Source of the DNA: Parasulfuritortus sp036391875
Lineage (GTDB): Bacteria > Pseudomonadota > Gammaproteobacteria > Burkholderiales > Thiobacillaceae
DNA length: 64,000 nucleotides
NCBI GenBank assembly: GCA_036391875.1
Contig: DASVZA010000041.1
Span: 62,001 to 126,000, forward strand
Direction: 5' to 3'
Shown here: positions 35,803-44,950 of the stretch, piece by piece
How the letters are laid out: each line of letters starts with the position of its first letter
How positions within the stretch are numbered: the stretch's first letter is position 1
The notes under the pieces: model-generated
Told to the model about the DNA's origin: nothing
Seen by the model: the letters and a program-made list of their open reading frames with translations, nothing else
Database searches by the model: none
Position numbers and translations under genes: made by a program

Positions 35803-37929
35803 GTGAATCCTGTCAAGAAGACATTTCAATACGGCCGCCATCAGGTGACCCTGGAAACCGGCGAGATCGGCCGCCAAGCCGACGGTGCCGTAATGGTCAA
35901 CATGGACGATACCGTGGTACTGGTTACCGTGGTCGCCAAGAACGAAGTCAAACCCGGACAGGACTTTTTCCCGCTGACGGTCGACTACCAGGAAAAGGCC
36001 TATGCAGCCGGCCGCATTCCCGGCGGCTTCTTCAAGCGCGAAGGCAAGCCCTCCGAAAAGGAGACGCTGACCTCCCGCCTGATCGACCGGCCGATCCGCC
36101 CCTTGTTCCCGGATGGTTTCTTCAATGAAATCCAGGTCATCGCCACGGTGATGTCGCAGAACCCCGAGGTGGATTCCGACATTCCCGCGATGATCGGCGC
36201 CTCCGCCGCCCTGATGCTGTCCGGCGTGCCGTTCAACGGCCCGATCGGCGCCGCTCGCGTCGGCTACATCGACGGCCAGTACGTGCTCAACCCGACCCTG
36301 TCCGAACTGAAGAACTCCGATCTGAATCTGGTCGTGGCAGGCACGGAAGATGCCGTGCTGATGGTCGAGTCCGAAGCCAACGTGCTGTCCGAGGACATCA
36401 TGCTGGGCGCCGTGGTCTACGGCCACGACCAGATGAAGGCCGCCATCGACGCCATCAACGACCTGGCCGACGAAGCCGGCAAGGAACCCTGGGACTGGGC
36501 CGCTCCCGCGCCCCAGACCGCGTTGGTCGACCGGATGAACGCCCTGTGCGCCGACGACCTGTCCAAGGCCTATTCGATCAAGCAGAAGCAGGCCCGCATG
36601 GCCGCCGTCGACGAAATCCGCAACCGGGTGTTCGCCGAACTGATCAAGGAAGACATGGACACCGTCCAGGTCAACGAGGTCAAGGATCTGTTCCACGCCC
36701 TCGAAGCCAAGGTCGTGCGCAGCCGCATCCTGTCCGGCGAGCCGCGCATCGACGGCCGAGACACCCGCACCGTGCGCCCGATCACCATCCGCACCGGCGT
36801 GCTGCCCCGCACCCACGGTTCCGCCCTGTTCACCCGCGGCGAAACCCAGGCCCTGGTGGTCGCCACCCTCGGCACCGGCCGCGACGAGCAGATCATCGAC
36901 GCCCTGACCGGCGAATATACCGACCGCTTCATGCTGCACTACAACATGCCGCCGTTCGCCACCGGCGAAACCGGCCGGGTCGGCAGCCCGAAGCGGCGCG
37001 AGATCGGCCACGGCCGCCTGGCCAAGCGTGCCTTGCTGGCCATGCTGCCCAGCAAGGAAGAATTCGGCTACACCGTGCGCGTCGTGTCCGAGATCACCGA
37101 GTCGAACGGTTCCTCCTCCATGGCTTCCGTCTGCGGCGGCAGCCTGGCGCTGATGGACGCCGGCGTGCCGATGAAGAAGCACGTCGCCGGCATCGCCATG
37201 GGCCTGATCAAGGAAGGCAACCGCTTCGCCGTGCTGACCGACATCCTGGGCGACGAGGACCACCTCGGCGACATGGACTTCAAGGTTGCCGGCACCGAGG
37301 ACGGCGTCACCGCCCTGCAGATGGACATCAAGATCGAAGGCATCACCAAGGAGATCATGCAGGTCGCCCTGACCCAGGCCCGCGAGGCCCGCCTCCACAT
37401 CCTGGGCATCATGGCCCAGGCCGAGGCCACCCCGCACGAGATGAGCCAGTACGCACCGCGCATCATCACCATGAAGATCAACCCCGAGAAGATCCGCGAC
37501 GTGATCGGCAAGGGCGGCGCCACCATCCGCGCGCTGACCGAGGAAACCGGCACCCAGATCGACATCGGCGAAGACGGCACGGTCAAGATCGCCTGCACCA
37601 GCAACGAGTCCGGCGAACAGGCCAAGAAGCGGATCGAGGACATCACCGCCGAGGTCGAAGTTGGCCGCGTCTACGACGGCACTGTGCTCAAGATCCTGGA
37701 CTTCGGCGCCATCGTCAACGTCCTGCCAGGCAAGGATGGCCTGCTGCACATCTCCCAGATCGCCCACGAGCGCGTCAACAGCGTGGCCGACCATCTGAAG
37801 GAAGGCCAGGCGATCAAGGTCAAGGTCCTGGAAACCGACGATAAAGGCCGCATGCGCCTGTCGATGAAGGCCCTGATCGAGCCGCCGGCACCGGCCCAGC
37901 AGCCTGTTGCCGAACAGCCCGCGGAGTAA
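35803..37929 (+). CDS. pnp: Polyribonucleotide nucleotidyltransferase (PNPase)
   Basis: 3'-5' phosphorolytic exoribonuclease of the degradosome. The 708-residue protein has two RNase PH cores separated by a helical domain (about 245-320), a KH domain with IGKGGATIRALTEETG (about 565) and an S1 domain (GRVYDGTVLKILDFGAIVNVLPGKDG). GTG start with GAGG 6-10 bases upstream. Followed by a short hairpin and then a strong terminator. Confidence 0.98.
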   Translation: MNPVKKTFQYGRHQVTLETGEIGRQADGAVMVNMDDTVVLVTVVAKNEVKPGQDFFPLTVDYQEKAYAAGRIPGGFFKREGKPSEKETLTSRLIDRPIRPLFPDGFFNEIQVIATVMSQNPEVDSDIPAMIGASAALMLSGVPFNGPIGAARVGYIDGQYVLNPTLSELKNSDLNLVVAGTEDAVLMVESEANVLSEDIMLGAVVYGHDQMKAAIDAINDLADEAGKEPWDWAAPAPQTALVDRMNALCADDLSKAYSIKQKQARMAAVDEIRNRVFAELIKEDMDTVQVNEVKDLFHALEAKVVRSRILSGEPRIDGRDTRTVRPITIRTGVLPRTHGSALFTRGETQALVVATLGTGRDEQIIDALTGEYTDRFMLHYNMPPFATGETGRVGSPKRREIGHGRLAKRALLAMLPSKEEFGYTVRVVSEITESNGSSSMASVCGGSLALMDAGVPMKKHVAGIAMGLIKEGNRFAVLTDILGDEDHLGDMDFKVAGTEDGVTALQMDIKIEGITKEIMQVALTQAREARLHILGIMAQAEATPHEMSQYAPRIITMKINPEKIRDVIGKGGATIRALTEETGTQIDIGEDGTVKIACTSNESGEQAKKRIEDITAEVEVGRVYDGTVLKILDFGAIVNVLPGKDGLLHISQIAHERVNSVADHLKEGQAIKVKVLETDDKGRMRLSMKALIEPPAPAQQPVAEQPAE

Positions 37930-37940
37930 GCGCTCCAGAA

Positions 37941-37996
37941 TGCCTGCCAGCGCGCAGGCAGGGCAACAAAAAAGCCACGGATTCCGTGGCTTTTTT
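37941..37996. terminator. Hairpin plus bidirectional terminator after pnp
   Basis: TGCCTGC/GCAGGCA (37941-37960, loop CAGCGC, no T run) is followed by the terminator at 37968-37996: A6-GCCACGG/CCGTGGC-T6, which serves pnp and the convergent carbonic-anhydrase gene. Confidence 0.85.
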
Positions 37997-38018
37997 GTTT
38001 ATCGGGCCTGCTGCGATC

Positions 38019-38579
38019 TCAGAACTCGTTGCGGATCCGCTTGTAACCTTTCACCAGTTCATTGTTGGCGTTCGCCACGCTCTCGGAAAAGTCGGTCGCA
38101 TCCGGCGTGACCGGCTCGATATTGGCCAATTCGGTATCCGAATGGACATTGCTGGTGGATGGGATGTAGAAGCCGGGCGGCACGCGGCAGTGCTCGACCA
38201 CCGAGTTGTGGCGGACCACGGAACCGTCGCCCACGACACAGTCGAACAGCACCGAATTGAAGCCGATGAACACCCGATTGCCGACCCGACACGGGCCATG
38301 GACGATGGAACGGTGGGCGATGGAGGTATATTCGCCGATCTCGACCAGGCCGCCAGCCTTGGAGTGGATCACCACACCGTCCTGGATGTTGGAATGGGCG
38401 CCGATGACGATCGGCTCCATGCGGCCCTGCTCGTCCACCTCGTCGGCCCGGATCACGGCATAGGGGCCGATGAACACGTTTTCCTTGACGACGATCTTGC
38501 CGCACAGGATGGCGGTCGGGTCCACGAAAGCGGTATCGTGCACTTCGGGCAGATCGCCGCTCGGATTACGTCGAATCAT
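38019..38579 (-). CDS. Gamma-class carbonic anhydrase-like hexapeptide protein
   Basis: A 186-residue left-handed beta-helix protein with hexapeptide periodicity from about 15 to 135. Candidate zinc histidines are H72 (VVIHSKAGG), H89 and H94 (SIAHRSIVHGP), the last two five residues apart as in gamma carbonic anhydrases. A YrdA/CamH-like non-CA role cannot be excluded. It starts 28 bases after a SulP transporter gene on the same strand, suggesting joint uptake and interconversion of bicarbonate/CO2. No signal peptide, so cytoplasmic. Confidence 0.82.
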   Translation of the reverse strand: MIRRNPSGDLPEVHDTAFVDPTAILCGKIVVKENVFIGPYAVIRADEVDEQGRMEPIVIGAHSNIQDGVVIHSKAGGLVEIGEYTSIAHRSIVHGPCRVGNRVFIGFNSVLFDCVVGDGSVVRHNSVVEHCRVPPGFYIPSTSNVHSDTELANIEPVTPDATDFSESVANANNELVKGYKRIRNEF

Positions 38580-38607
38580 AGTGTTCTAGCCTTTATTGAC
38601 CGAAACC

Positions 38608-40443
38608 TTAACGGCCGACCACTTCCAGCAGGGCCCGGGGTTCGACCGTCTTGCGGCCGGCGTCCTCAACCGTGGCGCATTGCTGGAAGGCACGCTCGGC
38701 GCAGCCGGCGCACACCGACTTGTCCAGGTGGTTGTATATGACGTTGATCGGGCGGGTACCGGTCGGGAACACGTTGTATTCGCGTATGTCGTTCATGAAG
38801 CCGCCTTTCTGCAGCATGGCGGAGACACTGTCCTTCATCCGGTAGAAATAGAGCGCCCCGCCTTTCTTGCGCCAATGGCGCGCCTGCTCGGCCAGGAACT
38901 CGGCCCCCGCCAGATCGACGAAATTGATGCCGCTGGCCAGGATCACCACGTGCTTCAGGTTGGGTTCGCTTTCTTCCAGTTCCTGCATGCGCTGCTGCAG
39001 GTGGGCGACCGCGCCGAAGAAGATCGAACCGTTCAGGCGGACGAAACGGACCTGCGGGCATTGCGGCTGGTCCTCGGCCGGGACGAAGTAGTCGCTGCCC
39101 GGCGCGCTATCCGGCAGGACGTCCTCCAGATGCGGCCGCGAGGTGCGATAGAGGTAGAGCACCAGGGACAGCGCGATGCCAAAGAAGATGCCTTTCTCCA
39201 GGTCGACCAGGGTGCCGATCAGGGTCACCCAGAGCACGACCGTTTCCTGGCGGCTGATCTTGGGCAGCACGCCGATATGGTGGGTATCGATCAGGCCCCA
39301 GGCCACCAGGAACAGGATGCCGGCCATGGCTGCAGTCGGCAGGTAGGCGGCCAAGGGTGCCACCAGCAGCAGGATCACCACCAGGAACAGGGAAGCGAAC
39401 ACCGCCGCCAGCGGGGTGCGGGCGCCGGCAGCATAGTTCACGCCGCTGCGGTTGAACGAGCCGGACGAGGCGTAGCTGGAGAAGAAGCTGCCCACCAGGT
39501 TGGACAGGCCCTGGCCGATGAACTCCTGGTTGCCGTCGATGTGCTGGCCAGACTTGGTCGCCACGGCGCGGGAGATCGACACCGCCTCGGTCAGCGCCAG
39601 CATGGTGATGATCAGCGACGGGAACAGCATGGTTTCCAAGCCTTCGAAGGAGAAGTCCGGTATCGACAGCGGCGGCAGGCCGGACGGCAAGGCGCCCACG
39701 GTCTTGATGTGGGTCAGGGACTGGCCGAATCCGGCGTTCAGGCCAAGGGCCAACAGGCTGCCCACCACCATGGCGACGATCATGTAGGGCACCTTGGGCA
39801 ACCAGCGTTTGACCGCGATCCCGGTCAGCAGGGTCACCGCCGCAACCGTGGTCACATACGGGTTGATGTCGCCGACGTGCCGGGCGAACAGGCCCAGCGT
39901 CTCGAAGAAAGGCGTGCCGCGCGGGATGTCCAGGCCGAAGAAATTCTTGATCTGGCTGCCGGCGATCAGCATGGCCGCGCCTGCGGTGAAACCGATCACC
40001 ACGGTATGGGAGATGAAGTTGACCAGCACGCCCATGCGGGCCAGACCGAGCACCAGTTGGAAGACGCCGGTCAGGAAGGTCATGGTCAACACCAGGCCGA
40101 TGAATTCCGGCGTGCCGGGCTGGGCGTAGGGACTGACCGAAGCGAACACGGCGATCGAGATCGCGGTGGTGGGGCCGGAGACAAGGTGCCAGGAGGATCC
40201 GAACAGGGCGGCGATGATGGCCGGGACCATCGCTGCATAGAGACCGAACTCCGGCGGCAGGCCGGCGATGGTGGCGAAGGCCACGGCCTGCGGCAGCACG
40301 ATCAGGGCGCCGGTCAGGCCGGCCATGGCGTCGGCCCGGCCGGTATCCTTGTCGACCGTCGGCCACCAACGCAGGAACGGGAACGCCTTGTAGACCCAGA
40401 GCGGGCAACTGGCAGTCGTCAGGGAAAGAGTCTTCTGTGTCAT
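38608..40443 (-). CDS. SulP-family anion transporter with STAS domain
   Basis: A 611-residue secondary transporter: about 12-14 helices (about 30-440) with the SulP signature PQAVAFATIAGLPPEFGLYAA, then a cytoplasmic STAS domain (about 470-570) and an unusual Cys-containing tail (VCAGCAERAFQQC near 585). SulP proteins carry sulfate, bicarbonate (BicA) or other anions. Pairing with a carbonic anhydrase gene points to bicarbonate, but sequence alone does not settle the substrate. Divergent from a two-component system. Confidence 0.9.
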   Translation of the reverse strand: MTQKTLSLTTASCPLWVYKAFPFLRWWPTVDKDTGRADAMAGLTGALIVLPQAVAFATIAGLPPEFGLYAAMVPAIIAALFGSSWHLVSGPTTAISIAVFASVSPYAQPGTPEFIGLVLTMTFLTGVFQLVLGLARMGVLVNFISHTVVIGFTAGAAMLIAGSQIKNFFGLDIPRGTPFFETLGLFARHVGDINPYVTTVAAVTLLTGIAVKRWLPKVPYMIVAMVVGSLLALGLNAGFGQSLTHIKTVGALPSGLPPLSIPDFSFEGLETMLFPSLIITMLALTEAVSISRAVATKSGQHIDGNQEFIGQGLSNLVGSFFSSYASSGSFNRSGVNYAAGARTPLAAVFASLFLVVILLLVAPLAAYLPTAAMAGILFLVAWGLIDTHHIGVLPKISRQETVVLWVTLIGTLVDLEKGIFFGIALSLVLYLYRTSRPHLEDVLPDSAPGSDYFVPAEDQPQCPQVRFVRLNGSIFFGAVAHLQQRMQELEESEPNLKHVVILASGINFVDLAGAEFLAEQARHWRKKGGALYFYRMKDSVSAMLQKGGFMNDIREYNVFPTGTRPINVIYNHLDKSVCAGCAERAFQQCATVEDAGRKTVEPRALLEVVGR

Positions 40444-40456
40444 AGCAAACCTTCTT

Positions 40457-40491
40457 CATTACAATGCCAGCCGGCCCCCGGGCTGGTAATG
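40457..40491 (-). other. Dyad in the SulP leader
   Basis: CCAGCC/GGCTGG with an 8-base GC-rich loop, flanked by CATTAC and GTAATG, lies 14-48 bases upstream of the SulP start. It may be a leader hairpin or an operator in the divergent region. Confidence 0.35.
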
Positions 40492-40543
40492 TCGGGTCTA
40501 ACGATCAAAACATTCTTATTTTACATCAGGTTGAAACACTGCC

Positions 40544-41224
40544 GTGCGCCTGCTGATTATTGAAGACAATCGGGACATCGCCGCCAACCTCACGGATTTC
40601 CTCGAGGCGCGCGGCCACGTCGTCGATCTGGCCGGCGATGGGGTCGGCGGCCTGCACCTGGCCCTGACCAACGACTACGACGCCATCGTGCTCGATCTGA
40701 TGCTGCCGGGCATGGACGGCCTGACCCTGTGCCGAAAACTGCGCACCGAGGTCGAACGGCATACCCCGGTCCTCATGCTGACCGCCCGCGACTCGCTCGA
40801 CGACAAGATCCAGGGCCTGGAGGCCGGTGCCGACGACTACGTGGTCAAGCCGTTCGCCCTGCGCGAGGTCGAAACCCGCCTGCGCACCATTGCCCGCCGT
40901 GCCCAGCCCCAGGGCCAGGCCCAGAAACTGCGCGTGGCCGACCTGACCTACGACGTCGGCACCTACCGGGTCGCACGCGGCGAGCGGACCATCGAGCTGC
41001 CGCCCATCCCGCTCAAGCTGCTCGAACTTCTGATGCGCGCCTCGCCCAAGGTCGTCACCCGGCAGCAGATGGAGGCCGCCGTCTGGGCCGACCACCCGCC
41101 CGACAGCGACGCCCTCAAGGCGCATCTGCACGTGCTGCGCGACGCCATCGACAAGTCGTTCGACACCCATCTGCTGCGCACGCTACGGGGCGTCGGCTAC
41201 CAACTCGCCGCACCCGATGCCTAA
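40544..41224 (+). CDS. OmpR-family response regulator
   Basis: A 226-residue regulator with a receiver domain (acidic pocket E7/D8, phospho-acceptor D51 in VLDLMLPGMDG, lysine in DDYVVKPF) and a C-terminal winged helix (KLLELLMRASPKVVTRQQMEAAVW, LRTLRGVGYQL). GTG start. It overlaps the sensor kinase gene by 8 bases (ATGCCTAA). The target genes are not known; the divergent SulP/carbonic anhydrase pair and the FccB-like gene downstream are candidates by position. Confidence 0.92.
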   Translation: MRLLIIEDNRDIAANLTDFLEARGHVVDLAGDGVGGLHLALTNDYDAIVLDLMLPGMDGLTLCRKLRTEVERHTPVLMLTARDSLDDKIQGLEAGADDYVVKPFALREVETRLRTIARRAQPQGQAQKLRVADLTYDVGTYRVARGERTIELPPIPLKLLELLMRASPKVVTRQQMEAAVWADHPPDSDALKAHLHVLRDAIDKSFDTHLLRTLRGVGYQLAAPDA

Positions 41225-42485
41225 AGGCAGCCTACGCCTGCGGGCACTGCTCTTTTTCGGCGGCTTCGGCCTGCTGTTGAGCACGCTGCTGTCGGGCGGC
41301 ACCTACCTGTTCATACACAGCAGCGGCCAACGCCACATGCGGGAAACGCTGGAGACCGAAACCCGCTACTACCTCAACCAGCGCCGGCTCGACCCGCAGG
41401 CCCCGCTGCCGGCCACCGCGATGCTGAGCGGCTATCAGATCACGCCCGCCGCCGACCTGCCGGCGCCGCTGCAGCATCTACCGGCCGGCTACCACCATGT
41501 CGATCTGAACGGCACCGCCTACCTCGGCCTGGTCACCGAGCGGCCCGGCATGAAGGTCGCCTTCCTGATCGACGAAACCGCCCAATCGGCCCGTGAACGG
41601 CACTTCCTGCGCGTGCTGGCCATGCTGATGGCCACCCTGACCGGCCTGATCACCCTGGTCGGCCTCTGGCTGACACGCCGGGTCGTGGCGCCGATCATCG
41701 ACCTGGCCGCCCGAATCGTCGCCAGCGAATCGGGCACGACCAAGCCACAGACGGCCTACAACCTGGACCAGGTCTCGGAACTGGGCCTGATCTTCGAACG
41801 CTACCTGGAACGCATCCGCAGTTGCGCCGAGCGGGAACGCGCCTTCGCCTCGGACGTCAGCCACGAGTTGCGCAATCCGCTGGCCGTGATCCGCGGCGCG
41901 GTCGAGGTGCTGGAAGATGATGCCGGACTGGACGTCAACCAGCGCCAGCGCATCGCCCGCATCGAGCGGGCCAGCCAGGACATGGCCGAACTGACCAGTG
42001 CCCTGCTGCGCCTGTCCCGGGAGGAAAGCGGACAGGCCGAGGACAAGGAAAACTGCTCGATCGCCACGGTGGTCCGGGAATCCGTGGACAAGCACCGGAT
42101 CCTGAACGGCGCCCTGACCGTCCAGATCGGCCTCAACATCGTCGACGCCCCCATGCTGGCGGTAGAAAAAGGCCTGGCCAACGTGGTGGTCGACAACCTG
42201 CTCGGCAACGCCATGCTCCATGCCCGCTCCGACCGCATCCAGGTCAGTCTGGAACGCAGCCGCCTGGTCATCAGCGACTCCGGCAAGGGCATCGACAAGG
42301 CGGAGCTGGACCGCATCTTCCAGCGCCATTACCGCGGCGCCGAATCGAGCGGCAGCGGCATCGGCCTGTCCCTGGTCAAACGCATCTGCGACCTGCACGG
42401 CTGGGACATCAGCATCGACAGCAGCCCCGGCCGCGGCACCTCGGTCGAACTGTTTTTCGGCAAGCGCCCCGTCCACCAGCCTTAA
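41217..42485 (+). CDS. Sensor histidine kinase
   Basis: A 422-residue inner-membrane kinase: TM1 at about 10-32, a small periplasmic sensor (about 33-130), TM2 (about 131-152), HAMP-like linker, HisKA with H216 in SHELRNPLAVIRG, and HATPase_c with N box VVDNLLGNAMLHA, DSGKGI and GSGIGLSLVKRIC. Coupled to the preceding regulator by an 8-base overlap. The signal is unknown. Confidence 0.92.
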   Translation: MPKGSLRLRALLFFGGFGLLLSTLLSGGTYLFIHSSGQRHMRETLETETRYYLNQRRLDPQAPLPATAMLSGYQITPAADLPAPLQHLPAGYHHVDLNGTAYLGLVTERPGMKVAFLIDETAQSARERHFLRVLAMLMATLTGLITLVGLWLTRRVVAPIIDLAARIVASESGTTKPQTAYNLDQVSELGLIFERYLERIRSCAERERAFASDVSHELRNPLAVIRGAVEVLEDDAGLDVNQRQRIARIERASQDMAELTSALLRLSREESGQAEDKENCSIATVVRESVDKHRILNGALTVQIGLNIVDAPMLAVEKGLANVVVDNLLGNAMLHARSDRIQVSLERSRLVISDSGKGIDKAELDRIFQRHYRGAESSGSGIGLSLVKRICDLHGWDISIDSSPGRGTSVELFFGKRPVHQP

Positions 42486-42703
42486 TTCCATGTCTAAAGA
42501 ATGGGTATTTACCTGTTCTTTACCTAATCACAACCTTGGCTTCACCTCAGCCGAACTAGGATGCGCCATCGGCGATGGCCCAGTGTCCCAAACGAAGCCC
42601 AATACGCCGGCCCCGCCCAGACGGAAATGGCACAGGCTGCCCCTGACCTGCGCGACTCCAACCCGGCTGGACATCCTCGACCGTACAAAGAAGGAGACAA
42701 ACA

Positions 42704-44053
42704 ATGACCGAGCATTTCGACCGGCGTAATTTCCTGAAGGCGAGCGGCGCCCTCCTGGCCGCAGGCAGTGCCGGGCTGGCTGGGCCGGCCCTGGCCGCCG
42801 GCAAGTCCGCCGCCGTCGCGACCGGCAGGAAGGCCAACCTGCCCAAGGCCAAGGGTCCGCGCCTGGTGATCGTCGGCGGCGGCACATCCGGCCTGACCAT
42901 CGCCAAATACGCCAAGAAGGAATACCCGAAGTTCGACGTCGTGCTGGTCGAAAAGCGCGACATGTACTCATCCTGCTTCTCCAGCAACCTCTGGTACGCC
43001 GGCCTGATCAACCTGGAGTTCCTGGCCAACCACAGCTTCCTCGATGCCGCGGTCAACAACAACTACATCTACTTCAACGCCACCGTCACCGGTCTCGACC
43101 GCGCCGGCAAGACCCTGGTCACCAACGAGGGCGACATCGCCTACGACTACCTGGTCATCGCCCCGGGCATTTCCTACGACTACGACAAGATCGGCGTCAG
43201 CAACGTCGACGTGATGACCGCCCTGCGCCAGAAATATCCCGGCGGCTTCATCTCGCCGACCGAGCACGTCACCATCCACCGCAAGGTGCAGGAATTCGAA
43301 GGCGGAGTGTTCGTGCAGACGGTGCCCGGCGGCAACTACCGCTGCCTGCCCGGCCCCTACGAGCGGGCCTGCCTGATCGCCTCGGTGATCAAGAAGAACA
43401 AGCTCAAGGCCAAGGTGCTGGTGCTCGACGCCAACCCGGAGATCACCATCAAGGCCAAGGGCTTCCATGCCGCATTCAACGAACTGTACAAGGACATCAT
43501 CGAGTGGAAGCCGAACTCGGCGGTGACCGGCGTCGACCCGGACAAACGCACCATCAGCACCGAATTCGACAGCTATACGTTCGACGACGCCGCGATCTAC
43601 CCCAACGTCCGCGCCTCGACCCTGATCGAGCAGCTCGGCCTGATGGCACCGCCGACCAAGAGCTCGCAGAAGGAAGCCAACGTCGACACCCGCTACTACA
43701 ACATCATCGGCGACCCGCACGTCTACGTCACCGGCGACTCCCGGCCGCACCCCTACTCGAAGAGCGCCAACACCTCCAATACCGAGGCCCACTACGTGGC
43801 CAAGGTGCTGGCCGCCCGTGCCCAGGGCAAGGAAATCGCCTGGGTGTCACCGGAGACCATCTGCTACTCCATGGTCAACGCCAACCCGATGGAAGCGATC
43901 TCGGTCGATGCGCGCTACGATTACAGTCCGGAGAAGGACGCCATCACCGGCTTCTCCAAGGACACCCGGACCTTCGAGGATCGGGATACCGCCAAGGGCC
44001 TGGCCACGCTGGAATGGGCCCGCGGCATCTATCGCGACATGTTTGAAGCCTGA
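42704..44053 (+). CDS. FccB-like (sulfide dehydrogenase flavoprotein) FAD protein, Tat-exported
   Basis: A 449-residue periplasmic flavoprotein related to flavocytochrome c sulfide dehydrogenase. It has a Tat leader (DRRNFLKASG), the FAD loop VIVGGGTSGLTIAKYA, and Cys91 in SSCFSSN, where FCSD attaches FAD covalently. Further cysteines are C214/C223 in YRCLPGPYERAC and C387 in TICYSMV, matching the redox disulfide pair. Likely oxidises sulfide or a related sulfur compound. No FccA cytochrome gene is adjacent; a Rieske protein gene follows instead, after a terminator. The 218-base gap before it shows no clear promoter. Confidence 0.85.
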   Translation: MTEHFDRRNFLKASGALLAAGSAGLAGPALAAGKSAAVATGRKANLPKAKGPRLVIVGGGTSGLTIAKYAKKEYPKFDVVLVEKRDMYSSCFSSNLWYAGLINLEFLANHSFLDAAVNNNYIYFNATVTGLDRAGKTLVTNEGDIAYDYLVIAPGISYDYDKIGVSNVDVMTALRQKYPGGFISPTEHVTIHRKVQEFEGGVFVQTVPGGNYRCLPGPYERACLIASVIKKNKLKAKVLVLDANPEITIKAKGFHAAFNELYKDIIEWKPNSAVTGVDPDKRTISTEFDSYTFDDAAIYPNVRASTLIEQLGLMAPPTKSSQKEANVDTRYYNIIGDPHVYVTGDSRPHPYSKSANTSNTEAHYVAKVLAARAQGKEIAWVSPETICYSMVNANPMEAISVDARYDYSPEKDAITGFSKDTRTFEDRDTAKGLATLEWARGIYRDMFEA

Positions 44054-44069
44054 TAACGCATCTGCCCGG

Positions 44070-44095
44070 GGCCACCCTCGGGTGGCCTTTTTTTT
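44070..44095 (+). terminator. Intrinsic terminator between the FccB-like and Rieske genes
   Basis: GGCCACC/GGTGGCC with a CTCG loop and eight T. The GGAGG ribosome binding site of the next gene follows immediately, so the Rieske gene is expressed by read-through or from an undetected promoter. Confidence 0.85.
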
Positions 44096-44105
44096 GGAGG
44101 CCCGC

Positions 44106-44810
44106 ATGGACCGCAGAAGTTTCGTGAAGTTGTGCACTGGCACCGTCCTCGCCGCAGGGTTCGCCCAGAGCCTGCGCAGCTACGCCGGCGCGATCGAGGA
44201 TTTCGCCCCGGCCAAACTGGTCGGCGCGGACGGCGCCCCGATCAAGGCATCCGCAGTCGGGACCGAGGAGGCCATGGTGTTCGCCTATCCGTTCAATGCC
44301 ATCCCCTGCTACCTGATCAACCTGGGCCAGCGCACCGCCCACAGCCAGACCCTGAGCTCGCCCGACGACGGCGACTACACCAACCCGGCCGGCGTCGGAA
44401 AGGGCCACAACCTGGTGGCCTTCGTCGCCATCTGCACCCACCAGCTGAGCTACCCGACTCCGCAGGTCAGCTACCTGCGCTACGCCGCCTCGGGCAGCGA
44501 ACTGGCCGGCGGCCCCGGCCGCATCGTCTGCTGCGCCCACGGCAGCGTGTACGACCCGGCCGACGGCGCGAAGAAGCTTTCGGGACCGGCGCCCACCCCC
44601 CTGCTCCCGGTCCGCCTGGCCTGGGACCCGGCCACCGACGAGCTGACCGCGACCGGCACGGTCGGCCAGAAATTCTTCCAGCGCTTCTTCAAGACCTTCA
44701 AAGGCGACCTCATTGAACGGTTCGGCCCCGGCGCCTACCGCCAGGACGTCGGCCCGACCGCCAAGACCGTCCTGCTCAGCCAGTATTCGGGCATGGTCCC
44801 GGCCTGCTGA
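44106..44810 (+). CDS. Tat-exported Rieske-type 2Fe-2S protein
   Basis: A 234-residue protein with a Tat-like leader (DRRSFVK) and a Rieske motif pair: C110-T-H112 (AICTHQLSY) and C142-C-A-H145 (VCCAHGSVYD), correct for a 2Fe-2S cluster. A 29-residue insert lies between them. The tail (about 175-234) is unusual for bc1 Rieske proteins and ends GMVPAC. It is not in a petABC context, so it is likely an auxiliary electron carrier, perhaps for the preceding flavoprotein. GGAGG 5 bases before the ATG. Confidence 0.85.
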   Translation: MDRRSFVKLCTGTVLAAGFAQSLRSYAGAIEDFAPAKLVGADGAPIKASAVGTEEAMVFAYPFNAIPCYLINLGQRTAHSQTLSSPDDGDYTNPAGVGKGHNLVAFVAICTHQLSYPTPQVSYLRYAASGSELAGGPGRIVCCAHGSVYDPADGAKKLSGPAPTPLLPVRLAWDPATDELTATGTVGQKFFQRFFKTFKGDLIERFGPGAYRQDVGPTAKTVLLSQYSGMVPAC

Positions 44811-44821
44811 AGCGCGCACCG

Positions 44822-44859
44822 CCGAGGCCCGTCCCGCGGTGGACGGGCCTCGGGTTTTC
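44822..44859 (+). terminator. Strong terminator after the Rieske gene
   Basis: A 13-bp perfect stem CCGAGGCCCGTCC/GGACGGGCCTCGG with a 6-base loop, then GTTTT. Confidence 0.85.
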
Positions 44860-44950
44860 TATCCCTCCTGGCAGTACGGGTTAACCATTTCCCCAGCACG
44901 GTTTAAGGGTAGAATCCGAGTCCATTGCCAACCTTAATAATAACCACGCC

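Noticed and set aside
35719..37794. A 691-codon minus-strand frame opposite pnp
   Set aside because: Antisense shadow of a highly conserved gene; no ribosome binding site and biased composition.
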